Source: Maribacter sp.
Lineage (GTDB): Bacteria; Bacteroidota; Bacteroidia; Flavobacteriales; Flavobacteriaceae
Reading direction: 5' to 3'
Length of the DNA: 64,000 nt
Assembly (NCBI GenBank): GCA_002749285.1
Contig: PDPR01000012.1
Span: 1 to 64,000 of the forward strand
Part shown: one piece after another, positions 1-9,271 of the stretch
How positions within the stretch are numbered: position 1 is the first letter of the stretch
Layout: each line of letters begins with the position of its first letter
Position numbers and translations under genes: made by a program
Notes under the pieces: generated by a model
What the model saw: the letters and a program-made list of their open reading frames with translations, nothing else
Database searches by the model: none
What the model was told of the DNA's origin: nothing

Positions 1-1
1 T

Positions 2-781
2 GCATTGGACAATCCGGGCACTGACGACCAGACGTTGAGCCTTTCCGGCACGGATCTGGCCATCGAGGGCGGCAACACCGTCGACATAAGTTCAATCGAC
101 ACCGATGACCAGACCTTGACCCTTACGGGCAACACCCTGGAGATCGCCGACGGGAACTCCGTTGACCTCTCAAGTATCGATACGGATGACCAAAAAATTG
201 ATGCATTCACCTTTGACCTATCAACAAATGAGCTGGAAATTTCCTTGGAGGATGATGCCGTTGCACCTGTAACAGTCGACTTGAGTCCATTGGACAATCC
301 AGGCACTGACGACCAGAATTCCGATGAAGTCAATAATGTAGCATCTTCAATTGATTTAAATGGGGATTTAACAGTAAATGCTTCTGATATCATTGATGTT
401 GATGGTGATGGTTCTGTTGATGCAACAGTGCAGGATGTTATTGAGGCAATAACCCCAATCACTTCCAAAGCGGCTAGAATATTCTACCCTCCTTCGATAG
501 CTATAGATGCATCATCGATAGTGACAGGGGCAACCATTGATTTGTATCAGCAATATCTAGATCAATATGGTATGACTTTGCCCTCCTCCGCAAAGAGTTC
601 GAGTGCACCTGCTGTAATACCAACGTATACCAGAGCTGAACTCTATTACTATGTTACGTATTACGATCCGGCAGTGTTCAGTGGTGTAACCATTAGTGAT
701 ACAGGTATAATGACCTATAATATCCATGCATCCCCAATGGATTATAATTCATTGATCAATGTTGTGTTCGTGGTTAAATAA
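2..781 (+). CDS. Repetitive surface/secreted protein, 5'-truncated by window edge
   Basis: The reading frame is open to the first base of the window, so the start is upstream; the TTG at base 5 is not a convincing start. The visible part begins with tandem units of the type TDDQTLTLTGNTLEIADG and NTVDISSIDTDDQ, and the phrase LDNPGTDDQ occurs twice, about 95 residues apart. The last 130 residues are not repetitive and are rich in Ser, Thr and Tyr. Acidic tandem repeats of this kind are common in Flavobacteriia cell-surface proteins; the exact role is unknown. It lies 21 bases upstream of a T9SS-sorted adhesin-like gene and a PorP/SprF gene, which suggests one surface-export cluster. No T9SS sorting domain is visible at its own C terminus. 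The repeat part is much more GC-rich than the remainder (see findings). Confidence 0.75.
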   Translation, partial: ALDNPGTDDQTLSLSGTDLAIEGGNTVDISSIDTDDQTLTLTGNTLEIADGNSVDLSSIDTDDQKIDAFTFDLSTNELEISLEDDAVAPVTVDLSPLDNPGTDDQNSDEVNNVASSIDLNGDLTVNASDIIDVDGDGSVDATVQDVIEAITPITSKAARIFYPPSIAIDASSIVTGATIDLYQQYLDQYGMTLPSSAKSSSAPAVIPTYTRAELYYYVTYYDPAVFSGVTISDTGIMTYNIHASPMDYNSLINVVFVVK

Positions 782-802
782 TTAATATCCCATATCGATT
801 TG

Positions 803-2812
803 ATGACTATACCTACATATAAAAAACTATTCCTCAGTATTGTTTTTACACTACTGGGTGTAGTTGTATCGAATGCACAGTTTGTGTTACAAGCACCCAA
901 TAGTACGGATGAACATAATTATCGATGGTATGAGGCTTCCGATACATCTACTGTATTGGGGACTGATTTCTTCTATGAGGTGACAACACCTGGTGTTTAT
1001 TTTGCAACCTATGATGGTACCCTTTGTGGTTCCAATGCTTCAGGTTACTTTATTGTCACCAATTGTAACTCTCCCGATAATGAGGTCACTTTGGATATTT
1101 CCGCCAATGTGGATTTGTCTTCTGGCGCGGCCCTGAGTTGGAACCCCGCCGTAACAGGGGATCAAACCCATCCTACCGTGCTATCAACAAAGGATGTTGT
1201 CCGATATAAGGCGACGGTGACAAAGGCAGGGAATAGTTTTGATCTCCCCAATTTTACGGTAGTATGCCTTGATCAAGCTGCAAACTTGATTGATGACGTA
1301 GTGACAATAGATGAAGATGTTCCTTCGGTAGTGGATTTCTATTCCAATGATTCTGATTTGCCTACTACTGGGGCTTTGATGTTGACCAATCCTACGAATG
1401 GGGCTATAGCTGTTGATGATAATGGTACGCCAAATGATCCATCGGATGATATAGTGACTTATACACCAAACACTGATTATAATGGAACGGATTCTTTTGA
1501 TTACACCGTTTGTAATTCTTCAGGGGATTGTAGTACGGCAACAGTTACTGTTAATGTATTGCCTATAGTGGATGCAATTGATGATATGGTGTCAACGGAA
1601 GAAGGTGTGGCAATCGATATTGATGTTTTGAACAACGATAATGACATTCCGGTAATAGGAACATTCACCAGTACGGATTCGGCCAATGGGGTTGTGGCCC
1701 ATAATGATAATGGAACGCCAAACAATCCATCGGATGATAGTATGACCTATACGCCCGATCCTGGCTTTATAGGTAGTGATACTTTTACCTATACCTTATG
1801 TGATGGAACTTCGAATTGTAGTACGGCCACTGTGACCATAGTTGTTTCAAATGCATTGGATTTGGATTCTGATGGAGATGGTATCGTTGATGTTTTTGAG
1901 GACTTGGACCTTGATGGTGATGGTGACCCATCAACAGACCCAACCGATAGTGATGGGGATGGTATTGCGGATTATTTGGATATCGATAGTGATAATGATG
2001 GTATTCCGGATAATGTTGAGGCACAGACCACGGAAGGTTATGTTTCGCCAAGTTTGGTTGATGCCAATGCTAACGGATTGGATGATGCTTATGAGGTAAA
2101 TTCATTAGGATTGTTCCCCGTGGATAGTGATGGGGATAGCTTACCGGATTATTTGGATGATGATAGTGATAATGATAATGTTCCCGATGCTATCGAGGCT
2201 CATGATTTTAATCATGATGGTATTGCCGATGTAGTATTGATTGGTTCTGATAAGGATAATGATGGATTGGACGATAGCTTTGAAGGGGAAATCGTTATTG
2301 ATATAGATGTAAATGATAGTATCGATGATCCACTTCATGATCTACCAAATACAGACGGTGATAATGAATTGGACTATAGGGATACTAACGATGATGATGA
2401 TGCGATAATGACCATTGATGAGGATATGAACGGTGATGGTGATTATTCCAATGACGATAACAACAACAATGGAATACCTGATTACCTTGAGCCAAATGTT
2501 CCCGAGGAAAAAGTGGAGGTATTTAATGTCCTAACCCCGAATGGTGATGGTGTTCATGATGTCTTGGTTATAGGAGGATTGCAAAATTATCCTGATAATT
2601 CCCTCAGGATCTACAATAGATGGGGTGTCCTGGTCTATACCACAAGGGCATATAATACCAATGGGAATGTTTTTGATGGTACGTCCGAAGGAAGGGTTAC
2701 GGTTGAAAAAGATAACAAACTGCCAGTAGGAACTTACTTCTATATCCTTGATTATGTAAATGAAACCGGCAAGAACATTACACTTTCAGGGTACATTTAT
2801 GTTAACAGATAA
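803..2812 (+). CDS. Adhesin-like protein with T9SS type B (CHU_C) C-terminal sorting domain
   Basis: A 669-residue exported protein. The ORF track begins at a TTG (800); the ATG at 803 directly after it is the better start and is followed by a hydrophobic signal peptide ending near SNAQ. In order: an N-terminal unique region, two Ig/cadherin-like repeats around residues 165-350 (each with a [12 protein letters not shown] type loop and a YTP..DY.G.D.F.YTVC ending), a run of calcium-binding thrombospondin type 3-like units (DSDGDGI, DLDGDGD, DSDNDGI) around 350-560, then the C-terminal block [10 protein letters not shown] ... [10 protein letters not shown] ... GTYFYILDY. That block is the gliding-motility-associated or type B sorting domain that directs export by the type IX system. 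The stop codon overlaps the start of the PorP/SprF gene, so the two are translationally coupled. Confidence 0.92.
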   Translation: MTIPTYKKLFLSIVFTLLGVVVSNAQFVLQAPNSTDEHNYRWYEASDTSTVLGTDFFYEVTTPGVYFATYDGTLCGSNASGYFIVTNCNSPDNEVTLDISANVDLSSGAALSWNPAVTGDQTHPTVLSTKDVVRYKATVTKAGNSFDLPNFTVVCLDQAANLIDDVVTIDEDVPSVVDFYSNDSDLPTTGALMLTNPTNGAIAVDDNGTPNDPSDDIVTYTPNTDYNGTDSFDYTVCNSSGDCSTATVTVNVLPIVDAIDDMVSTEEGVAIDIDVLNNDNDIPVIGTFTSTDSANGVVAHNDNGTPNNPSDDSMTYTPDPGFIGSDTFTYTLCDGTSNCSTATVTIVVSNALDLDSDGDGIVDVFEDLDLDGDGDPSTDPTDSDGDGIADYLDIDSDNDGIPDNVEAQTTEGYVSPSLVDANANGLDDAYEVNSLGLFPVDSDGDSLPDYLDDDSDNDNVPDAIEAHDFNHDGIADVVLIGSDKDNDGLDDSFEGEIVIDIDVNDSIDDPLHDLPNTDGDNELDYRDTNDDDDAIMTIDEDMNGDGDYSNDDNNNNGIPDYLEPNVPEEKVEVFNVLTPNGDGVHDVLVIGGLQNYPDNSLRIYNRWGVLVYTTRAYNTNGNVFDGTSEGRVTVEKDNKLPVGTYFYILDYVNETGKNITLSGYIYVNR

Positions 2813-3771
2813 TGATTATGGCGAATAATATAAAAGGTATTGTAAAGGTGACAGGACTATTGGGTCTACTAGGGTTTATCCTTTTGTTCTTGTCGGCAGA
2901 AGTGCAGGCCCAACAAGATGCCCAATATACACAGTACATGTACAATACGGTAAGTGTTAATCCAGGGTATACGGGCTCCAGGGGGCATTTGAGTTTGGCT
3001 GCATTGCATAGGTCGCAGTGGGTGGGACTTGATGGGGCACCGAAGACACAGACTTTGAATATGCATTCCCCTGTGGGTTATAGAGGGGTAGGTATGGGGG
3101 TTTCTATTGTAAATGATGAAATAGGGCCAACTTCTGAAACATATTTGGATCTTGACTTTTCATATACGGTAAAAACCTCGGACGAAGGTAAGTTGGGTTT
3201 TGGTCTAAAAGCCACTGCCCATTTGTTGGATATACGCTTTTCAGAGCTTAATCAATTTGCGCCAGATCAAACTTTGCAACAGGATGTGGATAATAAGTTT
3301 TCCCCGAATTTTGGGGCAGGCGTATACTATCATACAGATAAGTTTTATGCAGGGTTGTCGGTTCCAAGATTTTTACAGACATCACATTTTGATAATTCCT
3401 CTTTGTCCACAGCTAAAGAACAAATGAATTTTTATTTGATTACAGGTTATGTCTTTGATCTGAACCCGAATTTGAAATTTAAGCCTACCTTACTTTCGAA
3501 AATGGTTCAAGGAGCACCTTTACAGCTGGATCTTTCTGCCAATTTCCTACTTAATGACAAGTTGATTCTTGGTGGGGCCTATCGGTGGGATGCCGCTTTT
3601 AGTGGTATGGCCGGTTTTTACCTGAGTGAATCATTCCTGATAGGAATAGCCTATGACCGTGAGATTACCGAATTGGGCAACGCTGCCTTTAACGATGGGT
3701 CCTTTGAGATAATCTTGAGGTATGATTTTATAAGCTCCAAAGGACATGTGAAATCACCTCGGTTCTTCTGA
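2812..3771 (+). CDS. PorP/SprF family outer-membrane protein (type IX secretion partner)
   Basis: 319 residues with an N-terminal signal segment (LLGLLGFILLFLSAEVQAQ) and the family hallmark QDAQYTQYMYNTVSVNPGYTGSRG just after cleavage, followed by alternating beta-strand sequence of an outer-membrane barrel ending in an aromatic residue (RFF). PorP/SprF proteins act with the type IX machinery and are typically encoded next to a type B CTD cargo protein, as here; paralogues appear to be cargo-specific. The start ATG at 2812 overlaps the upstream stop as TAATG; an in-frame ATG at 2818 is an alternative. No terminator is obvious downstream, and idi follows after 73 bases. The general family is confident; the partnership with the upstream adhesin is inferred from the overlap. 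Confidence 0.93.
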   Translation: MIMANNIKGIVKVTGLLGLLGFILLFLSAEVQAQQDAQYTQYMYNTVSVNPGYTGSRGHLSLAALHRSQWVGLDGAPKTQTLNMHSPVGYRGVGMGVSIVNDEIGPTSETYLDLDFSYTVKTSDEGKLGFGLKATAHLLDIRFSELNQFAPDQTLQQDVDNKFSPNFGAGVYYHTDKFYAGLSVPRFLQTSHFDNSSLSTAKEQMNFYLITGYVFDLNPNLKFKPTLLSKMVQGAPLQLDLSANFLLNDKLILGGAYRWDAAFSGMAGFYLSESFLIGIAYDREITELGNAAFNDGSFEIILRYDFISSKGHVKSPRFF

Positions 3772-3844
3772 TCAATTGCAGGACATCCGTATTTTTTATA
3801 TCTAGCTTCACTTAAAAGTTGGGCAAAGGTCTTATTTTTACAGA

Positions 3845-4387
3845 ATGAAGGAAAAGGAGGAAGAAGTCATTCTTGTAAATACCAAAGACGAGCAAATTGG
3901 CACAATGCCCAAAATGGAAGCGCATGAAAAGGCACGATTGCATAGGGCGTTTTCTGTGTTTATCATGAATGATAAAGGGGAGACCATGCTGCAACAAAGG
4001 GCGGCTCACAAGTATCATTCCCCTTCACTCTGGACAAATACCTGTTGCAGCCATCAAAGAGTGGGTGAGACCAATATTGAGGCTGGCCAAAGAAGGTTAC
4101 AGGAAGAAATGGGATTCACCACTGGCCTAAAAGAACTGTTTTCCTTTATTTATAAGGCACCTTTCGAGAATGGCCTTACCGAGCACGAATTGGACCATGT
4201 AATGATGGGTTCCTATAATGGAGGGCCTAAAATAAACCCAGAGGAAGTTGCGGATTTCAAATGGATGAAGCCAAAGGACATCCAAGAGGATATCGCAGAA
4301 AACCCGGAACATTATACGGTCTGGTTTAAAATTATCTTTGAAAGATTCCTTGATCATTTAACACACAACATGAACCATGAAAGTTAA
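3845..4387 (+). CDS. idi: Isopentenyl-diphosphate delta-isomerase, type I
   Basis: 180 residues, the usual length for bacterial type I IDI. It interconverts IPP and DMAPP for isoprenoid synthesis in the cytoplasm. Visible signatures are the catalytic cysteine in LWTNTCCSH, the Nudix-like helix EAGQRRLQEEMGF, and the acidic catalytic segment EHELDHVMMG. The ATG is preceded by a near-consensus -7 box (TATTTTTA about 10 bases upstream). Its last 11 bases overlap the start of the following QueD/PTPS gene, so the two genes are probably co-translated although they belong to different pathways. Confidence 0.95.
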   Translation: MKEKEEEVILVNTKDEQIGTMPKMEAHEKARLHRAFSVFIMNDKGETMLQQRAAHKYHSPSLWTNTCCSHQRVGETNIEAGQRRLQEEMGFTTGLKELFSFIYKAPFENGLTEHELDHVMMGSYNGGPKINPEEVADFKWMKPKDIQEDIAENPEHYTVWFKIIFERFLDHLTHNMNHES

Positions 4388-4787
4388 GGTAAGCAGAAAA
4401 GCTCATTTCAATGCGGCACACCGCTTATATCGACCAGATTGGGACGATGCCAAGAATAGTTTGGTCTTTGGAAAATGCAACAACCCCAATTATCATGGCC
4501 ATAATTATGATTTGGTCGTAAGTGTTTATGGTGAGATTGATAGGGAAACGGGTTTTGTGATGGATATGAAACGCCTAAAGGCCCTGATCATCGATAAAAT
4601 AGAAAATGTGTTGGATCATAAGAACCTGAATGTTGAAGTTCCGGAATTCAGGCATTTGAATCCGACCGCTGAGAATATAGCTGTGTTTATATGGAACAAG
4701 TTAAGACCGCATATTGATGCTTCCAAGGAATTGGAGGTTGTACTTTATGAGACACCGAGGAATTTTGTAACCTATTCAGGGGAATAA
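4377..4787 (+). CDS. queD: 6-pyruvoyl-tetrahydropterin synthase / 6-carboxytetrahydropterin synthase family
   Basis: 136 residues, typical of the PTPS/QueD fold. Zinc-binding histidines are visible in FNAAHRL and NYHGHNY, and the catalytic cysteine precedes the second pair in FGKCNNPNYHGHNY; the downstream DHKNLN motif is also present. QueD converts 7,8-dihydroneopterin triphosphate to 6-carboxytetrahydropterin for queuosine synthesis; true PTPS proteins look similar, so the exact product (queuosine or tetrahydropterin) is not settled by sequence alone. It starts inside the 3' end of idi, 11 bases before that gene stops, and is followed after 23 bases by manA, so these three genes probably form an operon. 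Confidence 0.88.
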   Translation: MKVKVSRKAHFNAAHRLYRPDWDDAKNSLVFGKCNNPNYHGHNYDLVVSVYGEIDRETGFVMDMKRLKALIIDKIENVLDHKNLNVEVPEFRHLNPTAENIAVFIWNKLRPHIDASKELEVVLYETPRNFVTYSGE

Positions 4788-4810
4788 TCAAGAATCAAAT
4801 TATATATGCC

Positions 4811-5779
4811 ATGAATCTATATCCGTTTAAGTTCCAACCTATATTAAAGGAGCGTATTTGGGGAGGGACCAAGTTAAAAGAAGTATTGGGAAAACCCATA
4901 GAAAGTGAAATAACAGGTGAGAGTTGGGAGCTTTCCGCTGTGCAAGGTGATATTTCCACAGTGGCCAATGGTCCATTGGAAGGGATATCTTTACAGGAAA
5001 TCATCGATCAGGCTCCAGAAGCATTGTTGGGAGAGGATGTCCTTAAACGTTTTGGTAAGGATTTTCCCATATTGGTCAAATTTATCGATGCCAAACAAGA
5101 CCTTTCCATACAATTGCATCCAAATGATGAATTGGCAAAAAAACGGCACGATTCCTTTGGTAAGACAGAGATGTGGTATGTTATGGATGCGGATCCAGGA
5201 GCAAACCTCATCGTTGGTTTTAACAAGGATGTGACCAAAGAGGAGTACTCAAAAAGTCTGGAAAACGATACTTTGTTGGATCTGCTCAACTACGAACAGG
5301 TCAAGGAAGGGGATACCTTTTTTATCAATACCGGTAAGATACATGCTATAGGGGCAGGAGTGTTATTGGCTGAAATCCAACAAACATCGGATATTACCTA
5401 TCGTGTTTTTGATTTTAATAGAAGGGATAAAAATGGGAATCTGAGGGAATTGCATACCGATCTGGCCTTGGATGCTATGGATTATACTAAAAAAGATGAT
5501 TTTAAAGTCGGCTACGAAACAAAGAAGGATACCGTTAATACCATGGTCGATTGTCCTTATTTTAAAACCAATTTCATGAACTTGGGTAAAGGTTTGGACC
5601 TTGATGTTTCCAATAGGTCTTCATTTACCATTTTGATGTGTGTTGGGGGTTCGGCGGAGATCGGTACCGATAAGGGGGCTGTGGATATCCAAAAAGGGGA
5701 AACGGTTTTAGTCCCTGCGAATTCGGCGAACATTTCAATAAATACGGACAATGTTAGATTATTGGAAGTTACCGTTTAG
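4811..5779 (+). CDS. manA: Mannose-6-phosphate isomerase, type I, short form
   Basis: 322 residues, the compact class of type I phosphomannose isomerase. It interconverts fructose-6-phosphate and mannose-6-phosphate and so feeds GDP-mannose and polysaccharide synthesis. The zinc and active-site motifs QLHPND and GKIHAIGAGVLLAEIQQTSD followed by YRVFDFNR are intact; the C-terminal cupin half ends with KGETVLVPANS. The ATG lies 23 bases after the upstream gene. The next gene has its own promoter-like box, so this is probably the end of the idi-queD-manA transcript, although no hairpin terminator is visible between them. Confidence 0.93.
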   Translation: MNLYPFKFQPILKERIWGGTKLKEVLGKPIESEITGESWELSAVQGDISTVANGPLEGISLQEIIDQAPEALLGEDVLKRFGKDFPILVKFIDAKQDLSIQLHPNDELAKKRHDSFGKTEMWYVMDADPGANLIVGFNKDVTKEEYSKSLENDTLLDLLNYEQVKEGDTFFINTGKIHAIGAGVLLAEIQQTSDITYRVFDFNRRDKNGNLRELHTDLALDAMDYTKKDDFKVGYETKKDTVNTMVDCPYFKTNFMNLGKGLDLDVSNRSSFTILMCVGGSAEIGTDKGAVDIQKGETVLVPANSANISINTDNVRLLEVTV

Positions 5780-5823
5780 GTTAAATAAAATTGTTTCGGT
5801 AAAGGAGTAGCGACTAAAAACAG

Positions 5824-5831
5824 TATTTTTG
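5824..5831 (+). promoter_or_regulatory. -7 box TATTTTTG upstream of the 89-aa gene
   Basis: TATTTTTG matches the Bacteroidota -7 consensus TAnnTTTG, 17 bases before the ATG at 5849. No well-spaced -33 TTTG is present, so the strength is uncertain. Confidence 0.5.
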
Positions 5832-5848
5832 CAAAAAACAAATAGAAA

Positions 5849-6118
5849 ATGGCAAGTATTAGAGATTTAAAAAAAGATATAAATTTTGTTTTGGGGGATA
5901 TTATTGAAGCGGTGTATATCGTTGAGGCTGCCAATGGTAGATCAAACTCCAAGGAAGGCGCTAGGATTATTGACAATGCTATCGAGACCTTTGATGAATT
6001 GATCGTAAAAGTAAATGATAAGAGTGTTGGGAATAGAAAAGCCCATTTAAATGCGGTTCGTCAAGAATTGGAGAAAAAGGCCACTGCCTTGGTCGGTGAA
6101 TTGAACAAGCTACAATAG
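5849..6118 (+). CDS. Small helical protein of unknown function
   Basis: 89 residues, predicted cytoplasmic (no signal peptide), almost wholly helical and charged, with heptad-like spacing in RQELEKKATALVGELNKL. I do not recognise a named family, but its promoter box, clean start and strong terminator show it is a real, separately transcribed gene. The N-terminal stretch DLKKDINFVLGDIIEAVYIVE may form a helical dimerisation surface. It lies between manA and a convergent lipoprotein gene and shares a bidirectional terminator with it. Confidence 0.8.
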   Translation: MASIRDLKKDINFVLGDIIEAVYIVEAANGRSNSKEGARIIDNAIETFDELIVKVNDKSVGNRKAHLNAVRQELEKKATALVGELNKLQ

Positions 6119-6136
6119 GTCCATACAATATTTGGT

Positions 6137-6170
6137 AAAAAAACATCCCGCCTTGGCGGGATGTTTTTTT
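6137..6170. terminator. Bidirectional intrinsic terminator
   Basis: A perfect 16-bp stem (AAAAAAACATCCCGCC paired with GGCGGGATGTTTTTTT) with a two-base loop, with T tracts on both strands. It separates the plus-strand 89-aa gene from the convergent minus-strand DUF4369 gene, whose stop codon touches it. Confidence 0.95.
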
Positions 6171-6877
6171 TACTTCTTCTTTTTCCTGGCCTCTAAAAAA
6201 TTCTGGAGCGCTTTTCCATATTTTGATGCAGCCACTTCAGGAGTCAGTGAGTTGTTGATGGAGTCCAGGTACTTTATATTGGCATCGGACACTTCCGTTA
6301 AGGCAATATAGGGTGCTATATATGAATCTTTATTGTTCAAGGCGTAGTTCAGGGCAAATGCATAGCCCCTTTGGATATTCCTACGTGAGATCCCTTCAAT
6401 GGAATCGATTTGTTCGGCGGTCAGGGAAATTTCCTTATTTGCGGTTTCTTGAAATATCTCAAAGTTACGTTTGTTGAACCTTGACATGGTCTTACGGTAT
6501 TCCTCTAATTTTTTTTGTGTTTCCGAACCTTCGATTTTGGCATTGGAGTCAAAGGTGTCCCATTTGGTGTTTATGGTAATGTTGCCGGGTTCGCCAAAAA
6601 AACTGATCCTATCGTTAATGTCATTATGGTCATCCTTGTCCAGGTACAAATAGAAGATCTCCGGACTTTCAAGTTTTGTTTTGAATGTAAAACGACCATC
6701 ACCATCCACTTGCAACGAATCTATGGTTATCAAAGTGGAATCGGGAATATGTTGTAGATAAATAGTACCTTTCTTAAGGCCTTTCACATTTCCGGTCACG
6801 AACATGGTATTGGTGGTGTCTTCGCTACAAGAGATCGATAATAGGGCCATACAACCCAAAAAGAGAAAATATTTCAT
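6170..6877 (-). CDS. DUF4369 domain lipoprotein without thioredoxin domain
   Basis: 235 residues with a lipoprotein signal peptide (LGCMALLSISCSED, lipobox cysteine about residue 17). The DUF4369 region follows (VTGNVKGLKKGTIYLQ ... ITIDSLQVDGDGRFTF ... YLYLDKDD). In many Bacteroidota proteins this domain precedes a TlpA/AhpC-type thioredoxin domain of thiol-disulfide exchange; here no CxxC or thioredoxin segment follows, only a helical tail ending EARKKKK. It is probably a periplasm-facing lipoprotein of unknown ligand. It is monocistronic between a shared terminator and the DUF819 gene. Confidence 0.82.
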   Translation of the reverse strand: MKYFLFLGCMALLSISCSEDTTNTMFVTGNVKGLKKGTIYLQHIPDSTLITIDSLQVDGDGRFTFKTKLESPEIFYLYLDKDDHNDINDRISFFGEPGNITINTKWDTFDSNAKIEGSETQKKLEEYRKTMSRFNKRNFEIFQETANKEISLTAEQIDSIEGISRRNIQRGYAFALNYALNNKDSYIAPYIALTEVSDANIKYLDSINNSLTPEVAASKYGKALQNFLEARKKKK

Positions 6878-7006
6878 TTGTACGGAATTTCATAGGCGAT
6901 TACTTTCACCTAACTGTGGTCAAGGGGCAAATATCAATAATTTTTTTGGTTTTGAACAAGCATATTTGCCCAAAAGGTATATTATTTTGTCCACTTAAGG
7001 TAGACT

Positions 7007-8269
7007 TTAGACATTGGCGGCGATTTCCATAAGAAGTCCGCAAAGATAAGCCCCGGCAGTACCTACCACATAACCTAGTACAGCCAATAATATACCAACG
7101 GATGTTAGCGAAGGGTGGAATTCCGCAGCGACAATAGGGGCGGAGGCAGCACCTCCCACATTAGCTTGGCTTCCCACGGCGAGAAAGAAAAACGGGGCTT
7201 TGATCAGCTTGGCCACTAGAATAAGCAGGCCTGCATGGATAGATATCCAGATAACCCCGATGGCTATAAGCCCTGGGTTCTCCATGAACCTTCCCAAATC
7301 CATTTTCATGCCTATGGTGGCCACAAGTATGTAAATAAATACACTGCCGATTTTACTGGCTCCGGCACCTTCGTAATTCTTGGCCTTGGTGAAGGATAGT
7401 AAAATACCTGCCGTAGTGGCGAATACGACCATCCATAAAAATTTTGAACCTAAGGATGAAAGAGCTTTATCCTTGTTACGTATGACCTCAAAAGTGTTTT
7501 CTAAAAATACCGAAAAATGCTCTGCCAATAAATGGGATAACCCAACAGCAAAGAAAGCCAAACATAACATCATCATATAATCGTATAGGGTAGTTACCCT
7601 GGTTATCTTTTCGGTATGTGCCGAAACTTTTGCCTTTAAGGTCTCGATTGAGGAATTGTCGGCCTTTAGCCATTTATCTATTTTGTCGGATTTGCCCACT
7701 CCCAATAATATAATGGCCATCCAGATATTGGCAACAACAATATCTATAAGGACCATATCCCCGAATTTTTCCGGATTGAACTGAAACACTTCCAGCATGG
7801 CCGCTTGGTTGGCGCCCCCCCCGATCCAACTGCCGGCAATAGTGGCCAAGCCACGCCAAACAGCATCAAAGCCTAGACCACCTACGGTTTCAGGGGAAAA
7901 AACAGATACGATCAAAATAGCGATAGGCCCCCCGATGACAATACCTGCAGTACCCGTTAAAAACATGACCAGTGCCTTTGAACCGAGGTTCAGGATGGCT
8001 TTTAGGTCAATGCTCAACGTCATTAAGACCAGTGCTGCGGGTAGTAGGTAGCGGCTGGCTATATAATATAAATTCGAGTGTTCTTCAGAGACAATACCTG
8101 TGCTGGTAAGGATTGTAGGCAGCAGGTAACACATCAAAAGAGATGGAACGACCGTATAGAATTTTTTCCAGAACCCTTTTTTCAAGGAGGATGTATAGAA
8201 AACGAAACCTAGACAAAGGCATAATAGCCCAAAAGTAATAGTGTCTTCAGTAAGTGGGAGTTGGTGCAT
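7007..8269 (-). CDS. DUF819 family integral membrane protein (putative permease)
   Basis: 420 residues with about ten to eleven hydrophobic segments spread along the whole length and a single cytoplasmic-looking hydrophilic loop near residues 195-215 (KADNSSIETLKAKVSAHTEK). The repeated glycine/alanine-rich membrane segments (SWIGGGANQAAMLEVF, VGSQANVGGAASAPIVAAEF) are typical of the DUF819 (YjcL-like) family, which is thought to be a transporter of unknown substrate. The ATG at 8269 is preceded by a -7 box on the same strand. It lies 34 bases downstream of the HAD gene and may partly be read through from it. Confidence 0.88.
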   Translation of the reverse strand: MHQLPLTEDTITFGLLCLCLGFVFYTSSLKKGFWKKFYTVVPSLLMCYLLPTILTSTGIVSEEHSNLYYIASRYLLPAALVLMTLSIDLKAILNLGSKALVMFLTGTAGIVIGGPIAILIVSVFSPETVGGLGFDAVWRGLATIAGSWIGGGANQAAMLEVFQFNPEKFGDMVLIDIVVANIWMAIILLGVGKSDKIDKWLKADNSSIETLKAKVSAHTEKITRVTTLYDYMMMLCLAFFAVGLSHLLAEHFSVFLENTFEVIRNKDKALSSLGSKFLWMVVFATTAGILLSFTKAKNYEGAGASKIGSVFIYILVATIGMKMDLGRFMENPGLIAIGVIWISIHAGLLILVAKLIKAPFFFLAVGSQANVGGAASAPIVAAEFHPSLTSVGILLAVLGYVVGTAGAYLCGLLMEIAANV

Positions 8270-8294
8270 TGTTGGTTGAATAAGATGTTGGGTT

Positions 8295-8302
8295 CAAATA
8301 TA
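8295..8302 (-). promoter_or_regulatory. -7 box for the DUF819 gene
   Basis: CAAATATA on the plus strand, i.e. TATATTTG on the minus strand, matching TAnnTTTG, 25 bases before the start codon at 8269. It lies in the 34-base gap after the HAD gene. No clear -33 element. Confidence 0.45.
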
Positions 8303-8303
8303 G

Positions 8304-9107
8304 TTAAATCTTGAAATTTTGGTTAAGAAAATGGGCTACGCCATTTTGGGTGTTCTCCAGTGCTGTATGGTTGGCAATTACTTTCACCTCTTCCCGGGCA
8401 TTGCCCATGGCCACACCACAATCAACTAGCTGTAGCATTTCCATATCATTGTAATTATCCCCAAAAGCCATGATGTCCTTAAGTGTATGGGGGCTTTTTA
8501 CCAATAATTTTATGGCCGATAGTTTTGAAACGGCTTTAGGACCAACCTCTATCAAAGTGTCGTTGGAACGATATATGTTCATGATATGGGAATAATCCGT
8601 GATGAGTTCGGGTTCTATACGTTCAATGGTCTCAAAGGTGCCCATTAACATTATCTTATGGGCGCCGACCTTTCGTTTTTTCCAGTCCAGTAGCGTTTCT
8701 GGATTTTTTTGGTATACGGGTATTGTCTTGGTATTATCGATTTCCTTGGTTACCCGCTCCGAATTTTCCTCAACAAACCATTCATCCCTATAGTACAGCC
8801 CTAATTTTATACCATGCTTGTTGCTGAGGCCATATAGTGATTCTATGGTGTCAATGTCAATAATGGAGGAGTGTATTTCTTCTTGCCCATCGAGTACCAG
8901 TGCACCATTGTAACATATAATAGGCTCATGCTCAATGCCTAGGTCCTTTTGTATATATCGCATTGATTTAGGCATTCTGGTCGAGACCAGAATGATTTTT
9001 GTAGTAGGTCTTATCCGATCGATCTCTGAAATGGTAAAATCGGAAACGTCACTTTTTGTGGATAGTAGGGTACCATCCAAATCGCAACATAAAATCTTAT
9101 AGTTCAT
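8304..9107 (-). CDS. HAD-superfamily (Cof type, IIB) phosphatase
   Basis: 267 residues when started at the ATG at 9107 (MNYKILCCDLDGTLL); the longer ORF start at 9131 would add eight residues that do not fit the family. HAD motif I is CCDLDGTLL, motif II is ILVSTRMP, the class IIB cap lies in the middle, and motif III/IV are the C-terminal KLSAIKLL and MAFGDNYNDMEMLQLVDCGVAMGNA. Cof proteins hydrolyse sugar phosphates, FMN or PLP-like phosphates in the cytoplasm; the substrate cannot be told from sequence. Next to the DUF819 permease, in the same direction with a 34-base gap. Confidence 0.92.
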   Translation of the reverse strand: MNYKILCCDLDGTLLSTKSDVSDFTISEIDRIRPTTKIILVSTRMPKSMRYIQKDLGIEHEPIICYNGALVLDGQEEIHSSIIDIDTIESLYGLSNKHGIKLGLYYRDEWFVEENSERVTKEIDNTKTIPVYQKNPETLLDWKKRKVGAHKIMLMGTFETIERIEPELITDYSHIMNIYRSNDTLIEVGPKAVSKLSAIKLLVKSPHTLKDIMAFGDNYNDMEMLQLVDCGVAMGNAREEVKVIANHTALENTQNGVAHFLNQNFKI

Positions 9108-9271
9108 TCCATATAGTTGGCTAGGAGGCAAAACCCCGAATTTATTGATTATCCTCTTGGGGCCAAAATAGTGATTTATTAATTAAGGATGACTTTTGTT
9201 TTCGGATTCCATGTCATGGACAAGGGCTTGATATTATCCCTAAAGAAACCTTTACGTATGCAGAGCGCTTA

